From Facklamia sp050409585 (GTDB lineage: Bacteria; Bacillota; Bacilli; Lactobacillales; Aerococcaceae): a DNA stretch of 47,589 bases. This document shows, piece after piece, positions 16,017-23,897 of this stretch. Numbering within the stretch: the first letter of the stretch is position 1; each line of letters begins with the position of its first letter. Position numbers and translations under genes: made by a program. The notes under the pieces are model-generated. The model worked only from the letters and a program-made list of their open reading frames with translations. It did not search any database and was not told where the DNA came from. The DNA lies in contig NZ_JBNUPE010000014.1 of the NCBI RefSeq assembly GCF_050409585.1, positions 1 through 47,589 on the forward strand. The letters are read 5' to 3'.

Positions 16017-16711
16017 TGCTGAAGCCCTACTGTAATAAGGTCTTTTAATCCTTCAAAGGTTTTTGGACCGATGCCTGAAACTTGTAAAATATCTTCAGTG
16101 GCTTGAAAAGAACCATGGTCCTGGCGATACTGAATGATTTTTTGAGCTTTAGAAGGACCGATTTGTGGCAAAGTTTCTAATTCTGCTTGATCTGCTGTAT
16201 TAATATTAATGAGTGTTTGCGTCTCCTCTTTATTAGAAGATCCTACCAACATTAACTCCTGGTTTAAGGCCGATGTTTTCTGCTCGGATTGCTCGTTTAT
16301 GATCAGGGTATCCCATTCCGACTGACTATATACTGTAACCATCATCTGATCTTCTAACAGTAACGCTAAATTTAAGCTGTCTTGTGCCGCATCTTCAGTA
16401 AAACCTCCAGCCTTATCGATTAAATCAATTAAACGTGATCCTTGCTGTAATTGATAAACTCCTGGTTTCATAACCGCTCCCTTCAAATCTACATAAAGTT
16501 GTTTTAATACAGTGGTCTCATTTTCTTGACTGGTCATTTCCAATGCTAGTGAATGCTCTTCTGCTTGTAAATCAACAGTATCCCTTAATAAATTGTTTTG
16601 ATTTAGCATCATAAAAACACATACACAAGCAACTAATATCAATAAAAATGGCTTATTTCTAATTTTTGCATAAACAGACGCTTTTTGACTTTCTTCAAAA
16701 TAAGACTTCAT
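16013..16711 (-). CDS. comEA: ComEA DNA-binding protein, helix-hairpin-helix
   Basis: A membrane-anchored extracellular DNA receptor for transformation. In the 232-residue protein a hydrophobic anchor near 24-40 is followed by a SLBB-like domain, VYVDLKGAVMKPGVYQLQQGSR (about 75-130). A Ser/Gln/Thr-rich linker leads to two helix-hairpin-helix motifs (ININTADQAELETLPQIGPSKAQKII and VSGIGPKTFEGLKDLI, about 170-228). The ATG at 16711 is nine bases after the start of AGGAGG; the longer frame from 16726 would put the ribosome binding site inside the gene. Directly coupled to comEC. Confidence 0.95.
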   Translation of the reverse strand: MKSYFEESQKASVYAKIRNKPFLLILVACVCVFMMLNQNNLLRDTVDLQAEEHSLALEMTSQENETTVLKQLYVDLKGAVMKPGVYQLQQGSRLIDLIDKAGGFTEDAAQDSLNLALLLEDQMMVTVYSQSEWDTLIINEQSEQKTSALNQELMLVGSSNKEETQTLININTADQAELETLPQIGPSKAQKIIQYRQDHGSFQATEDILQVSGIGPKTFEGLKDLITVGLQQ

Positions 16712-16765
16712 GACTTTCCTCCTCACTTGACAATCTTAAATACAAGGAGAATTTCTTAAAGGCGC

Positions 16766-16805
16766 TTTTAAGACCCCCAGCATCAAAATACTGAGGGTCT
16801 TAAAA
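16766..16805 (-). terminator. Terminator after coaD
   Basis: Arms CTTTTAAGACCCCCAG and CTGAGGGTCTTAAAA (one mismatch) around a short loop. Placed 20 bases past the coaD stop, it ends the ftsW-ylbG-rsmD-coaD unit before comEA. Confidence 0.75.
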
Positions 16806-16825
16806 TAAGCTTTGGTTATCTCTTT

Positions 16826-17311
16826 TTATTTTATCCTTTGAGCAAGTGCTTGGGCAACATTTGGAGGAACCATTTGCGAAATATCTCCACCAAAATAAGC
16901 GATTTCTTTGATTAAACTGGAGCTTAAATAGCGATAATTTTCATTCGCAAATAAAAGAACTGTTTCAAGGCCTGGGAGTTGGGTTCGATTAACAGTCGCA
17001 ATATTCGCTTCATATTCAAAATCTTGTGCCGAGCGTACTCCCCGAATAAGGGAAATCGCCTTAACTTTTTGATAGTAATGAGCAATTAAGCCATCTTCTA
17101 AGTAATCAATTTTTACATTTTTAAATGCTGCTGTAGCCTCTTCGATTAAAAGCTTTCGCTCCTCAACTGTAAAGACGGTCTTTTTTGTGGTATTCACTGC
17201 AATTAATACGATTACTTCATCAAACAATTGACTGGATCGCTCAATCAAATCTAAGTGTCCATATGTTAAGGGGTCGAATGAACCAGGAAAAACACCTACC
17301 CTTTTACTCAT
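16826..17311 (-). CDS. coaD: Phosphopantetheine adenylyltransferase
   Basis: Fourth step of coenzyme A synthesis: transfers AMP to 4'-phosphopantetheine. The 161 residues match the family. Nucleotidyltransferase motif GVFPGSFDPLTYGHLDLIERS at the N-terminus contains the T/HxGH element, followed by RGVRSAQDFEYE and the ISSTxVKE-like YLSSSLIKEIAYFGGD. Start at 17311 has GGAGAG upstream; its ATGAGTAA overlaps the rsmD stop by eight bases, indicating coupling. Confidence 0.96.
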   Translation of the reverse strand: MSKRVGVFPGSFDPLTYGHLDLIERSSQLFDEVIVLIAVNTTKKTVFTVEERKLLIEEATAAFKNVKIDYLEDGLIAHYYQKVKAISLIRGVRSAQDFEYEANIATVNRTQLPGLETVLLFANENYRYLSSSLIKEIAYFGGDISQMVPPNVAQALAQRIK

Positions 17312-17885
17312 ACTCTTCGCTCTCCTCACCTTGGTATTGATATATTCGAATGACTGTAATCCCATATTTTTTATTTTTTAATTCAAGAAAATTAGGGATT
17401 TCTTTTACGGAATGCACTTCGTCAGCCTCAAGAACTATTAAGCAACTCGGATTTAGAAAATCATTTTTGATTAACCACTCTAAGTCTTGCTCAACTTGAT
17501 TTTCAGCGTAAGGGGGATCAAGAAATACAAGGTCAAAGGCTCGTTGGTTTTTTAGACCCCAATCTAATAACTTTGTCCGGTTTTTGCCACTTAGAAGTAC
17601 AAACTTTTCTTCTTCTTTTGTCATCTTTATATTTTCTTTAATCGTTAAAACGGCTCGCCGATCTTTCTCGCACATAACAGCTCCTGCCAGTCCTCTTGAA
17701 ACAGACTCTATGGCCAAAGCTCCTGATCCCGCGTAAAAATCCAAACAATAGCCATCAATCGGTAATCGATTAGCCAAAAGGTTAAACATCGATTCTTTTA
17801 TTTTATCGGTTGTAGGCCGTGTGTTTTTCCCGGGAACCGCCTTTAAAGGACGAGATCGATAACTTCCTGCAATGACTCGCATCAT
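17304..17885 (-). CDS. rsmD: 16S rRNA (guanine966-N2)-methyltransferase
   Basis: SAM-dependent methyltransferase that modifies G966 of 16S rRNA during 30S assembly. The 193 residues show MRVIAGSYRSRPLKAVPG, RPTTDKIKESMFN, the SAM motif LDFYAGSGALAIESVSRG and the catalytic FLDPPYAE (NPPY class). It lies between ylbG and coaD, the usual Firmicute arrangement. Confidence 0.95.
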   Translation of the reverse strand: MMRVIAGSYRSRPLKAVPGKNTRPTTDKIKESMFNLLANRLPIDGYCLDFYAGSGALAIESVSRGLAGAVMCEKDRRAVLTIKENIKMTKEEEKFVLLSGKNRTKLLDWGLKNQRAFDLVFLDPPYAENQVEQDLEWLIKNDFLNPSCLIVLEADEVHSVKEIPNFLELKNKKYGITVIRIYQYQGEESEEYE

Positions 17886-17890
17886 ACCAC

Positions 17891-18247
17891 CTACTTCTTA
17901 TCTTTTGCTTCTGGGACGATTTCTTGGGCGAGATCTTTAAAGAATTCGTCAAAGGAAACCTCTTCTTCCTCTTCTGCTTTTAAATCAGGATCAATTCGAT
18001 CCTTTATAGCATCTTTAAAAGTCATATCGATATCATCTCGGTATGAAACCTCTACTTCCCGCACAAAATTTAATTTACGCAAAGAAGATAAAGTTTCATC
18101 AAGCTGAGAATCATTCACGTACATGATGGCATATTTCAAGCGTTCACTTAAATAATGTACTGTGCCATATTTTCTTAATTGCTTCCATTGTTTAAGACTA
18201 TATAACCATACAACAAGCGATTTTCTTTTTACTGCTTCAAATGTCAT
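17891..18247 (-). CDS. ylbG: YlbG family protein (DUF2129)
   Basis: A 118-residue cytosolic protein. Residues 8-85 match YlbG: KSLVVWLYSLKQWKQLRKYGTV, LSERLKYAIMYVND, and LRKLNFVREVEVSYRDDI. The tail is acidic. Function unknown; it is regularly linked with rsmD and coaD. ATG overlaps the ftsW stop by one base (TAATG). Confidence 0.9.
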   Translation of the reverse strand: MTFEAVKRKSLVVWLYSLKQWKQLRKYGTVHYLSERLKYAIMYVNDSQLDETLSSLRKLNFVREVEVSYRDDIDMTFKDAIKDRIDPDLKAEEEEEVSFDEFFKDLAQEIVPEAKDKK

Positions 18248-19518
18248 TAGCGTCCACCTTTCAAATTGGATACTTTTGAGCGATTAGTTGTTTGTCTCAT
18301 CCGAGCTTCTTCACTGATGAATTTTTGAACAATGCCTATTATTATCAAATTGACTACCATGCTCGTCCCTCCATACGATATAAAGGGAAGTGTCACTCCA
18401 GTAAGGGGGATTAAACTTGTCAATCCTCCAATATTTACAAATGTTTGCGTAAAGATTAAAATAGCAAATCCCGTAATACAAATACGGTGAAACAATTTAC
18501 TCATCATACTGGCTGTTCTGAGTAAGTAAAAAACTAAACCAAGTAATGTTAAGATTACAGCGCTTACCCCTAGCAATCCTGTCTCTTCTGCTATCACTGA
18601 TAAAATAAAATCTGTATGAGCGGCAGGAAGCATTTCTTTTATTACTCCTTGACCTAAGCCCACACCGAAAAGGCCACCATTAGCGATTGCTTTATAGGAT
18701 TGAATGACTTGATAGCCTGTCCCATGTTGATATTTAAACGGATCAATGAAAGATCCTAAACGTTCAAAAAAGTGCCTTCCAGTACCCACAAAATAGTCTG
18801 CAAAGTATATTGAAACAATATAGATAACTATAGTAACAACAATAAAAAATAACAGAGAAAGAATATTCTTCTTTCTTGATAAATTAAAAATCATAAACAG
18901 AGAATAAGCACAAAAACCAATAAGTACTGTTGTGCCTACATCAGGCTGAATTAAAACAAACATTGCCGATATTATCATTAAACCAAAGGGCAAAATGATA
19001 TACCAAAAAGAAGACTTTTCTAGTGCTATCAGATAAGTTCTTTTAAAATAAACAGCCAGTCGACTACATGTGAGCACCATAGCTATTTTAAATAGCTCAG
19101 AAGGTTGAAAATTATATCCTCCAATATTGATCCAAGAAGATGCCCCTCCTCCTTCCTGACCGAAGAAAGTAGCATAAAAAATTAAAACCATTGTTAGAAA
19201 ATTGAGTATATTAATTAAAAAGATGTTAGAAAACCATCCGTTTGGAACAAGCCGAACGAGTAAAATCATGCAAAAACCAATCAAAATTGAGAGGGCTTGC
19301 TTCTTCACCATGGCTAATGGATCTTGTGACATGGTAGAAGAAAAGACGGCTAACATGGAAAAAAGTAGTAAAACAATGACAATAAGACTTAGTAACTTAT
19401 CGCCCTTTCCATATAGATCAAATTTTTTCTTAAAGCTTGTGATAAAACGCTCTTTATTCATTTCTTTAGAATCTACTTCTCTAGTTTTAGGAGTGATGTG
19501 AAAGACTTTGTTTTCCAT
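18247..19518 (-). CDS. ftsW: FtsW/RodA/SpoVE family peptidoglycan polymerase, probably FtsW
   Basis: SEDS-family glycosyltransferase that polymerises lipid II, with a class B PBP, at the septum. The 423-residue protein has about ten TMs. Family signatures are GGASSWINIGGYNFQPSELFKIAMVL (115-140), IQPDVGTTVLIG, the large extracellular loop with GTGYQVIQSYKAIANGGLFGVGLGQG and PAAHTDFILSVIAEETG containing the essential Asp, and GVTLPFISYGGTS near the end. Neighbouring ylbG supports FtsW over RodA. First gene of its operon. Confidence 0.92.
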   Translation of the reverse strand: MENKVFHITPKTREVDSKEMNKERFITSFKKKFDLYGKGDKLLSLIVIVLLLFSMLAVFSSTMSQDPLAMVKKQALSILIGFCMILLVRLVPNGWFSNIFLINILNFLTMVLIFYATFFGQEGGGASSWINIGGYNFQPSELFKIAMVLTCSRLAVYFKRTYLIALEKSSFWYIILPFGLMIISAMFVLIQPDVGTTVLIGFCAYSLFMIFNLSRKKNILSLLFFIVVTIVIYIVSIYFADYFVGTGRHFFERLGSFIDPFKYQHGTGYQVIQSYKAIANGGLFGVGLGQGVIKEMLPAAHTDFILSVIAEETGLLGVSAVILTLLGLVFYLLRTASMMSKLFHRICITGFAILIFTQTFVNIGGLTSLIPLTGVTLPFISYGGTSMVVNLIIIGIVQKFISEEARMRQTTNRSKVSNLKGGR

Positions 19519-19612
19519 AATTATTCCTCTCTAATTCGCTAAAAACATTATAGCATAAAGCATCAGTAGTGGGTATTTATGAAAATAAGATCGGGATTTA
19601 CTCTGACTAGGA

Positions 19613-19663
19613 ATTAAAAAAGCACTTACTTTTCTTAAGTTTAAAAACTTGGAAAGTAAGTGA
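19613..19663 (-). terminator. Terminator of sodA
   Basis: CACTTACTTT and AAAGTAAGTG pair around a loop of about 20 bases, followed on the minus strand by GCTTTTTTAATT. Confidence 0.85.
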
Positions 19664-19716
19664 AAACTAAATAGATAGTTTTAAAAATAATCATTATACT
19701 TATTTATTCATAAATA

Positions 19717-20319
19717 TTATGCTGAAAAGCGTTCTGCAACTTTGTCCCAATTAATAATAGACCAGAAAGCTTTAACGTAGTCCGGACGTCTATTTTGATA
19801 GTTTAAGTAGTAAGCATGCTCCCAAACGTCTAAACCTAATAAAGGAGTTAAACCTTCAGTTAAAGGATTGTCTTGATTTGGAGTGCCTAAAACTTTTAGT
19901 TTGTCGCCATCTTTAACTAACCAACCCCAACCTGATCCAAATTGACCGGTTGCAGCTTTTGTAAATTCTTCTTGGAATTTTTCGAAAGACCCAAATTCTT
20001 CATCAATTTTCTTAGCTAAGTCTCCAGAAGGCTTGTTGTCTTCTTGAGGAGCTTGTAATGATTCCCAGAATAGCGAGTGGTTATAGTGGCCTCCACCATT
20101 GTTGCGAACAGCTGTTTGAATATCACTTGGAAGTGATTTTAAGCTCTTGATAATTTCTTCAATCGATTGGTCAGCATACTCAGTTCCCTCAACAGCTGCG
20201 TTTAATTTAGTAACATAACCATTGTGGTGTTTAGTATGGTGAATCTCCATGGTTTTTTGATCAATAGCGGGCTCTAAATTATCATATGCATAGGGTAATT
20301 CAGGTAATTTGAATGTCAT
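19717..20319 (-). CDS. sodA: Superoxide dismutase (Mn/Fe type)
   Basis: Converts superoxide to hydrogen peroxide and oxygen in the cytosol. The 200-residue enzyme has the metal ligands in the expected places: His27 in MEIHHTKHH, a His in NGGGHYNHSLFW, and Asp/His in GLDVWEHAYYLNYQNRR. QFGSGWGW favours the manganese/cambialistic branch. ATG at 20319 follows TAGGAGGAGTAAAA; the longer frame to 20355 has no good site. A 22-bp palindrome overlaps the predicted promoter, implying regulation. Confidence 0.97.
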   Translation of the reverse strand: MTFKLPELPYAYDNLEPAIDQKTMEIHHTKHHNGYVTKLNAAVEGTEYADQSIEEIIKSLKSLPSDIQTAVRNNGGGHYNHSLFWESLQAPQEDNKPSGDLAKKIDEEFGSFEKFQEEFTKAATGQFGSGWGWLVKDGDKLKVLGTPNQDNPLTEGLTPLLGLDVWEHAYYLNYQNRRPDYVKAFWSIINWDKVAERFSA

Positions 20320-20337
20320 TTTTACTCCTCCTAATTC

Positions 20338-20359
20338 TGTTATGATCTTTATCATAACA
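20338..20359. promoter_or_regulatory. 22-bp palindromic operator candidate upstream of sodA
   Basis: A perfect 9-bp inverted repeat, TGTTATGAT/ATCATAACA with a four-base centre, overlaps the likely -10 and start site of sodA. AT-rich, TTATnAT-like palindromes in this position suit a metal- or peroxide-responsive repressor of the Fur/PerR class; the factor is not identified. Confidence 0.5.
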
Positions 20360-20378
20360 TGCCACTATTGTCAGACAA
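20351..20378 (-). promoter_or_regulatory. Predicted sodA promoter
   Basis: TTGTCT (-35, 20373-20378), 16 bases, then TATGAT (-10, 20351-20356) with TG one base before it. The leader is short and includes half of the palindrome. Confidence 0.45.
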
Positions 20379-20458
20379 AGAAATATGCTTATATATCTAT
20401 TCACAAAGGCATTGAACCCAAAGATACTCTTTTATTATCTTCGAGTTCTATGTTTATA

Positions 20459-22288
20459 TTATTTTTTATTTTTTTTCGCTTTTTCACGGGTTGATTTGTC
20501 TAGAATACGTTTGCGTAAACGGATTGCCATTGGTGTAATTTCACAATATTCATCATCTGCCATGAATTGTATAGCTTCTTCCAATGTCATTTTTTTAGTG
20601 GATTTAATCACAGCTGTTTGGTCTTTGTTAGCTGAACGGACATTCGTTAATTGTTTTGCTTTAGTGATATTAACCGTCAAATCATTCTCACGATTATGTT
20701 CGCCAACAATCATTCCTTCATATACCTCCGTACCAGGTTCAACAAAAATCGTTCCACGATCCTCAAGATTCATAATTGAATATGTGGTTGCTTGACCGCT
20801 ATCGATGGAAACTAAGGTTCCGTTACGACGCTGACCAAGTTCTACATTAATCACCGGACGGTACTCATCATAAGTATGGTTCATAATGCCATATCCCCTT
20901 GTTAAAGACATAAATTCGGTTGAGAAACCAATTAAACCACGAGCTGGAATTGAAAAGACCAGACGAATCTGTCCATTGCCAGAGTGAACCATATCTGCCA
21001 TTTCACCCCGACGATTACTGATAGCCTCGATAATGCCCCCCATGTATTCTTCCGGGGTATCGATTTGAAGACGTTCAAATGGTTCTGACTTAACGCCATC
21101 GATTTCTCTTATAATCACTTGCGGACGTGAGACTTGGAATTCATAGCCTTGACGTCGCATATTTTCGATTAAGATCGATAAATGTAACTCCCCACGTCCA
21201 GCCACCTTGAAAGTATCTGGCGAGTCTGTTGGCGTAACATTTAAAGAAACGTCTGTATGCAATTCCTGCATCAAACGATCTTCCAAATTACGCGCAGTAA
21301 CATACTTCCCTTCACGGCCAGCGAATGGAGAATTATTGGTTAAGAAGTTCATTTCTAGAGTTGGCTCATCGATATGAAGCAATGGCATAGCCTCTGGATT
21401 ATCAACTGAAGCAATCGTTTCTCCTACATAAATATCATCCATTCCAGAAATTGCAATTAAGTCTCCGGCCATCGCTTCTTTAATTTCAATTCGGTCTAAT
21501 CCAAGAAAACCATATAATTTTGTCACCCGGAAATTCTTCTTAGAGCCATCAATCTTAATAACCGTTACCGCATCCCCAACTTTGATCTTGCCACGGAAAA
21601 CGCGACCGATTCCAATTCTGCCGACAAAGTCATTGTAATCAAGCATGGTGACTTGACACTGCAGTGGGTCATCTGAATTATCAATTGGTGCTGGAATATG
21701 TTCAATTACTGATTCAAAAATTGGATCCATGGTATTTTCTTGGTCTTGCAAATCACTAGAAAGCGAAGAAGTCCCATTAATAGCTGAAGCATAAACAACT
21801 GGGAACTCTAATTGATCATCATCTGCGCCTAATTCAATCAATAGGTTAAGCACTTCATCAACAACTACCTCCGGACGAGCCGATGGCTTATCAATTTTAT
21901 TAACAACCACTAAAGGAGTCTTACCTTCTTCTAAGGCTTTCTTCAACACAAAGCGTGTTTGAGGCATAGTACCTTCATAAGCATCTACTACCAAGATAAC
22001 GCCATCAACCATTTTCATAATACGTTCTACTTCACCACCGAAGTCTGCGTGTCCAGGCGTATCCATGATATTGATCCGTGTTCCCTTGTAATTTACAGCT
22101 GTATTTTTAGCTAAGATGGTAATGCCACGTTCTCTTTCAATATCATTGCGATCCATTGCACGATCGTCTATCTGAGCTCTAGCATCTAAAGTATCCGATT
22201 GCTTAAGGAGCTCATTAACCAAAGTGGTTTTACCATGGTCAACGTGGGCAATGATTGCAATATTTCTTATGTCATTTCTTATTTTCAT
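20459..22288 (-). CDS. typA: Translational GTPase TypA/BipA
   Basis: Ribosome-associated GTPase for 50S biogenesis and stress or cold adaptation. The 609 residues have the family length. G-motifs: AHVDHGKTTL (14-23), RGITILAKN, DTPGHADFGGEV, NKIDKPSARP and YASAINGT. EF-G-like domains II, III and V and the BipA-specific C-terminal domain follow (VNVELGQRRNGTLVSIDSG, EYCEITPMAIRLRKRIL). ATG after AGGAGAATTTA. The phosphatase gene ends 9 bases upstream, so the two genes are probably cotranscribed with UPF0223. Confidence 0.96.
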   Translation of the reverse strand: MKIRNDIRNIAIIAHVDHGKTTLVNELLKQSDTLDARAQIDDRAMDRNDIERERGITILAKNTAVNYKGTRINIMDTPGHADFGGEVERIMKMVDGVILVVDAYEGTMPQTRFVLKKALEEGKTPLVVVNKIDKPSARPEVVVDEVLNLLIELGADDDQLEFPVVYASAINGTSSLSSDLQDQENTMDPIFESVIEHIPAPIDNSDDPLQCQVTMLDYNDFVGRIGIGRVFRGKIKVGDAVTVIKIDGSKKNFRVTKLYGFLGLDRIEIKEAMAGDLIAISGMDDIYVGETIASVDNPEAMPLLHIDEPTLEMNFLTNNSPFAGREGKYVTARNLEDRLMQELHTDVSLNVTPTDSPDTFKVAGRGELHLSILIENMRRQGYEFQVSRPQVIIREIDGVKSEPFERLQIDTPEEYMGGIIEAISNRRGEMADMVHSGNGQIRLVFSIPARGLIGFSTEFMSLTRGYGIMNHTYDEYRPVINVELGQRRNGTLVSIDSGQATTYSIMNLEDRGTIFVEPGTEVYEGMIVGEHNRENDLTVNITKAKQLTNVRSANKDQTAVIKSTKKMTLEEAIQFMADDEYCEITPMAIRLRKRILDKSTREKAKKNKK

Positions 22289-22297
22289 TAAATTCTC

Positions 22298-23077
22298 CTA
22301 ATTTTCTTTTGAATTAATTATCTGTAATACTTCCTCATAAACTGCAGCGTTAGAGAAGAGACCAGGATTCGCTGTTAAAAGGTTCAGATCCTGTCCGTTA
22401 GGTTGACTATACTTAAAACCTAAAGATTCTAAAATTGCTACTCCCGCTGCAAAATCCCACGGCATTAAACGACTTGCTAAATAAAAAGCGGATTCCCCTC
22501 TAATAACGGAAATCATTTCATAAGCTGCACAACCATAAGACCTTGAACCCAGAGATGCATGTAATAATGCTTGACTATTAAATTGGTTTTCAACTAAAAT
22601 GTGGGCGTTTGTCACCATAAGCCCTTGCTCTAACGAATTAATTTCTAATGGTATCAGAGGACGATCATTCAAAAAAGCGCCTTGACCGACAAACCCATAA
22701 TAAAGATCGCCTTGCATTACATCATAGATATAGCCCGCTAGCGGCCGACCGTCTTTATATATACCAATCATGACGCCAAAAAAACGCCCTTGCTTGACAA
22801 AATTCAAAGTTCCATCAATCGGGTCAATTATCCATAAGACTCCATGAGTCTCTTTAATCGAATGTCCCTTTCCTTCTTCGCCTAATACACGATGGTCGGG
22901 ATAGTAAGTGTTAATTTGTTGGGTAAAATAGGCTTCTACTTCTTTATCCATCCGTGTGACTAAATCACTTGCGTTCGTTTTTTCTTCAACCATTAAATTG
23001 GTATTCAAGGAAGCGATCAACGAGTCCCCAGCTGTTTTTAACCAAGATATTACACGTTGATGTAATTGAAAATCCAT
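22298..23077 (-). CDS. Inositol monophosphatase family protein
   Basis: A 259-residue Mg-dependent sugar or inositol phosphatase. Metal-binding motifs are intact: GEEGKG with the first Glu (about 66), WIIDPIDGTLNFV (about 85-97) and the C-terminal MPWDFAAGVAILESLG. Substrate cannot be told from sequence; options include inositol-1-phosphate, fructose-1,6-bisphosphate or NADP. ATG after AGGAGGTCACT. It lies 9 bases from the UPF0223 gene upstream, in an arrangement common in Lactobacillales (UPF0223-suhB-typA). Confidence 0.92.
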   Translation of the reverse strand: MDFQLHQRVISWLKTAGDSLIASLNTNLMVEEKTNASDLVTRMDKEVEAYFTQQINTYYPDHRVLGEEGKGHSIKETHGVLWIIDPIDGTLNFVKQGRFFGVMIGIYKDGRPLAGYIYDVMQGDLYYGFVGQGAFLNDRPLIPLEINSLEQGLMVTNAHILVENQFNSQALLHASLGSRSYGCAAYEMISVIRGESAFYLASRLMPWDFAAGVAILESLGFKYSQPNGQDLNLLTANPGLFSNAAVYEEVLQIINSKEN

Positions 23078-23086
23078 AGTGACCTC

Positions 23087-23362
23087 CTAAGGCATTTTTA
23101 ACGTTTGGGAATCTTTCAATGTTTTAGCTTTTTGCATGCATCGATAGATAGAGTATCCCGAAGCCGCTTGAAATTCACGATCAATTTGTTTTTCTTCACT
23201 TATCGAATTGACAATTTCTTTAAATGCTCGATACTTATCTTTAATCCGTTCTACTCTAATTCCTCTTTCATAGGCGGACTCAACCCCTGCTAAAAAATCA
23301 ACAACGATCGTAATTTCTTGACTTGACCAATCTTCATTTAATGGATAGGAATAACTAGACAT
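23087..23362 (-). CDS. UPF0223 (YktA-like) protein
   Basis: A 91-residue helical cytosolic protein: YSYPLNEDWSSQEITIVVDFLAGVESAYERGI is the family signature, and SGYSIYRCMQKAK matches its end. Function unknown. First gene of the UPF0223-phosphatase-typA operon. Confidence 0.9.
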   Translation of the reverse strand: MSSYSYPLNEDWSSQEITIVVDFLAGVESAYERGIRVERIKDKYRAFKEIVNSISEEKQIDREFQAASGYSIYRCMQKAKTLKDSQTLKMP

Positions 23363-23897
23363 CTTATTACACCTCCAACAAATTCATTTCGGTTAATACT
23401 AATATAACGCATTTTTACGCAAATGAAAAAGTATTTCGAATATAAAACGTTTTCTTAATAAGATACATTGTTCTACTCAATCAAAAAGCGGATCCTAGTC
23501 AATAGAGCATACTAATTACCGTCAAAAACTCCTCACATTCAATATTTTGAACGCCTCAAATATAAAATGTTAAAAATAGTGTTTTATTTGCAACGTATCT
23601 TTTTATCTTTCATTCATGGATCTGTTTCTTGCTTGTTTAGAAAGGCATAATACTCCGGTGAAAGAGTTTTGGTAAACTCTCTTTCCACTTTCGGGACTAC
23701 TTTGAGCGTTAAGCATACTTTTCTTATTGTCAGCCCACTTTTATAATAATTAATGAGGGGCTAGAAAGTAACTTGGAAATTCGGTAAAATTTTGTTAGAG
23801 AACGATTAACTTTTCCAAGGCCCTTTGATAGTTGTAAAGTGCTTTCGATCATTTGTTAACTCTTAATGGCTGATTATAACTCAGAGGAAGGTATCCT
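23363..23897. other. 535-bp gap before ABC locus A
   Basis: No convincing gene. It has to hold divergent promoters for the UPF0223 operon and for locus A. A loose candidate for the latter is TTGTTA...TATAAC just before the AGAGGAAGG ribosome binding site. An imperfect hairpin lies at 23658-23688 (GTGAAAGAGTTT / AAACTCTCTTTCCAC). A 38-codon minus-strand frame overlaps it without a ribosome binding site and is probably not coding. Confidence 0.4.

Noticed and set aside
20385..20795. 136-codon plus-strand frame over the end of typA
   Set aside because: It lies antisense to a well-supported gene, has no ribosome binding site and its composition is that of a shadow frame.
23540..23730. Short minus-strand frame (MLNAQSS...) upstream of locus A, considered as a transposon remnant
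   Set aside because: No ribosome binding site and no sequence I could match to a transposase with confidence.
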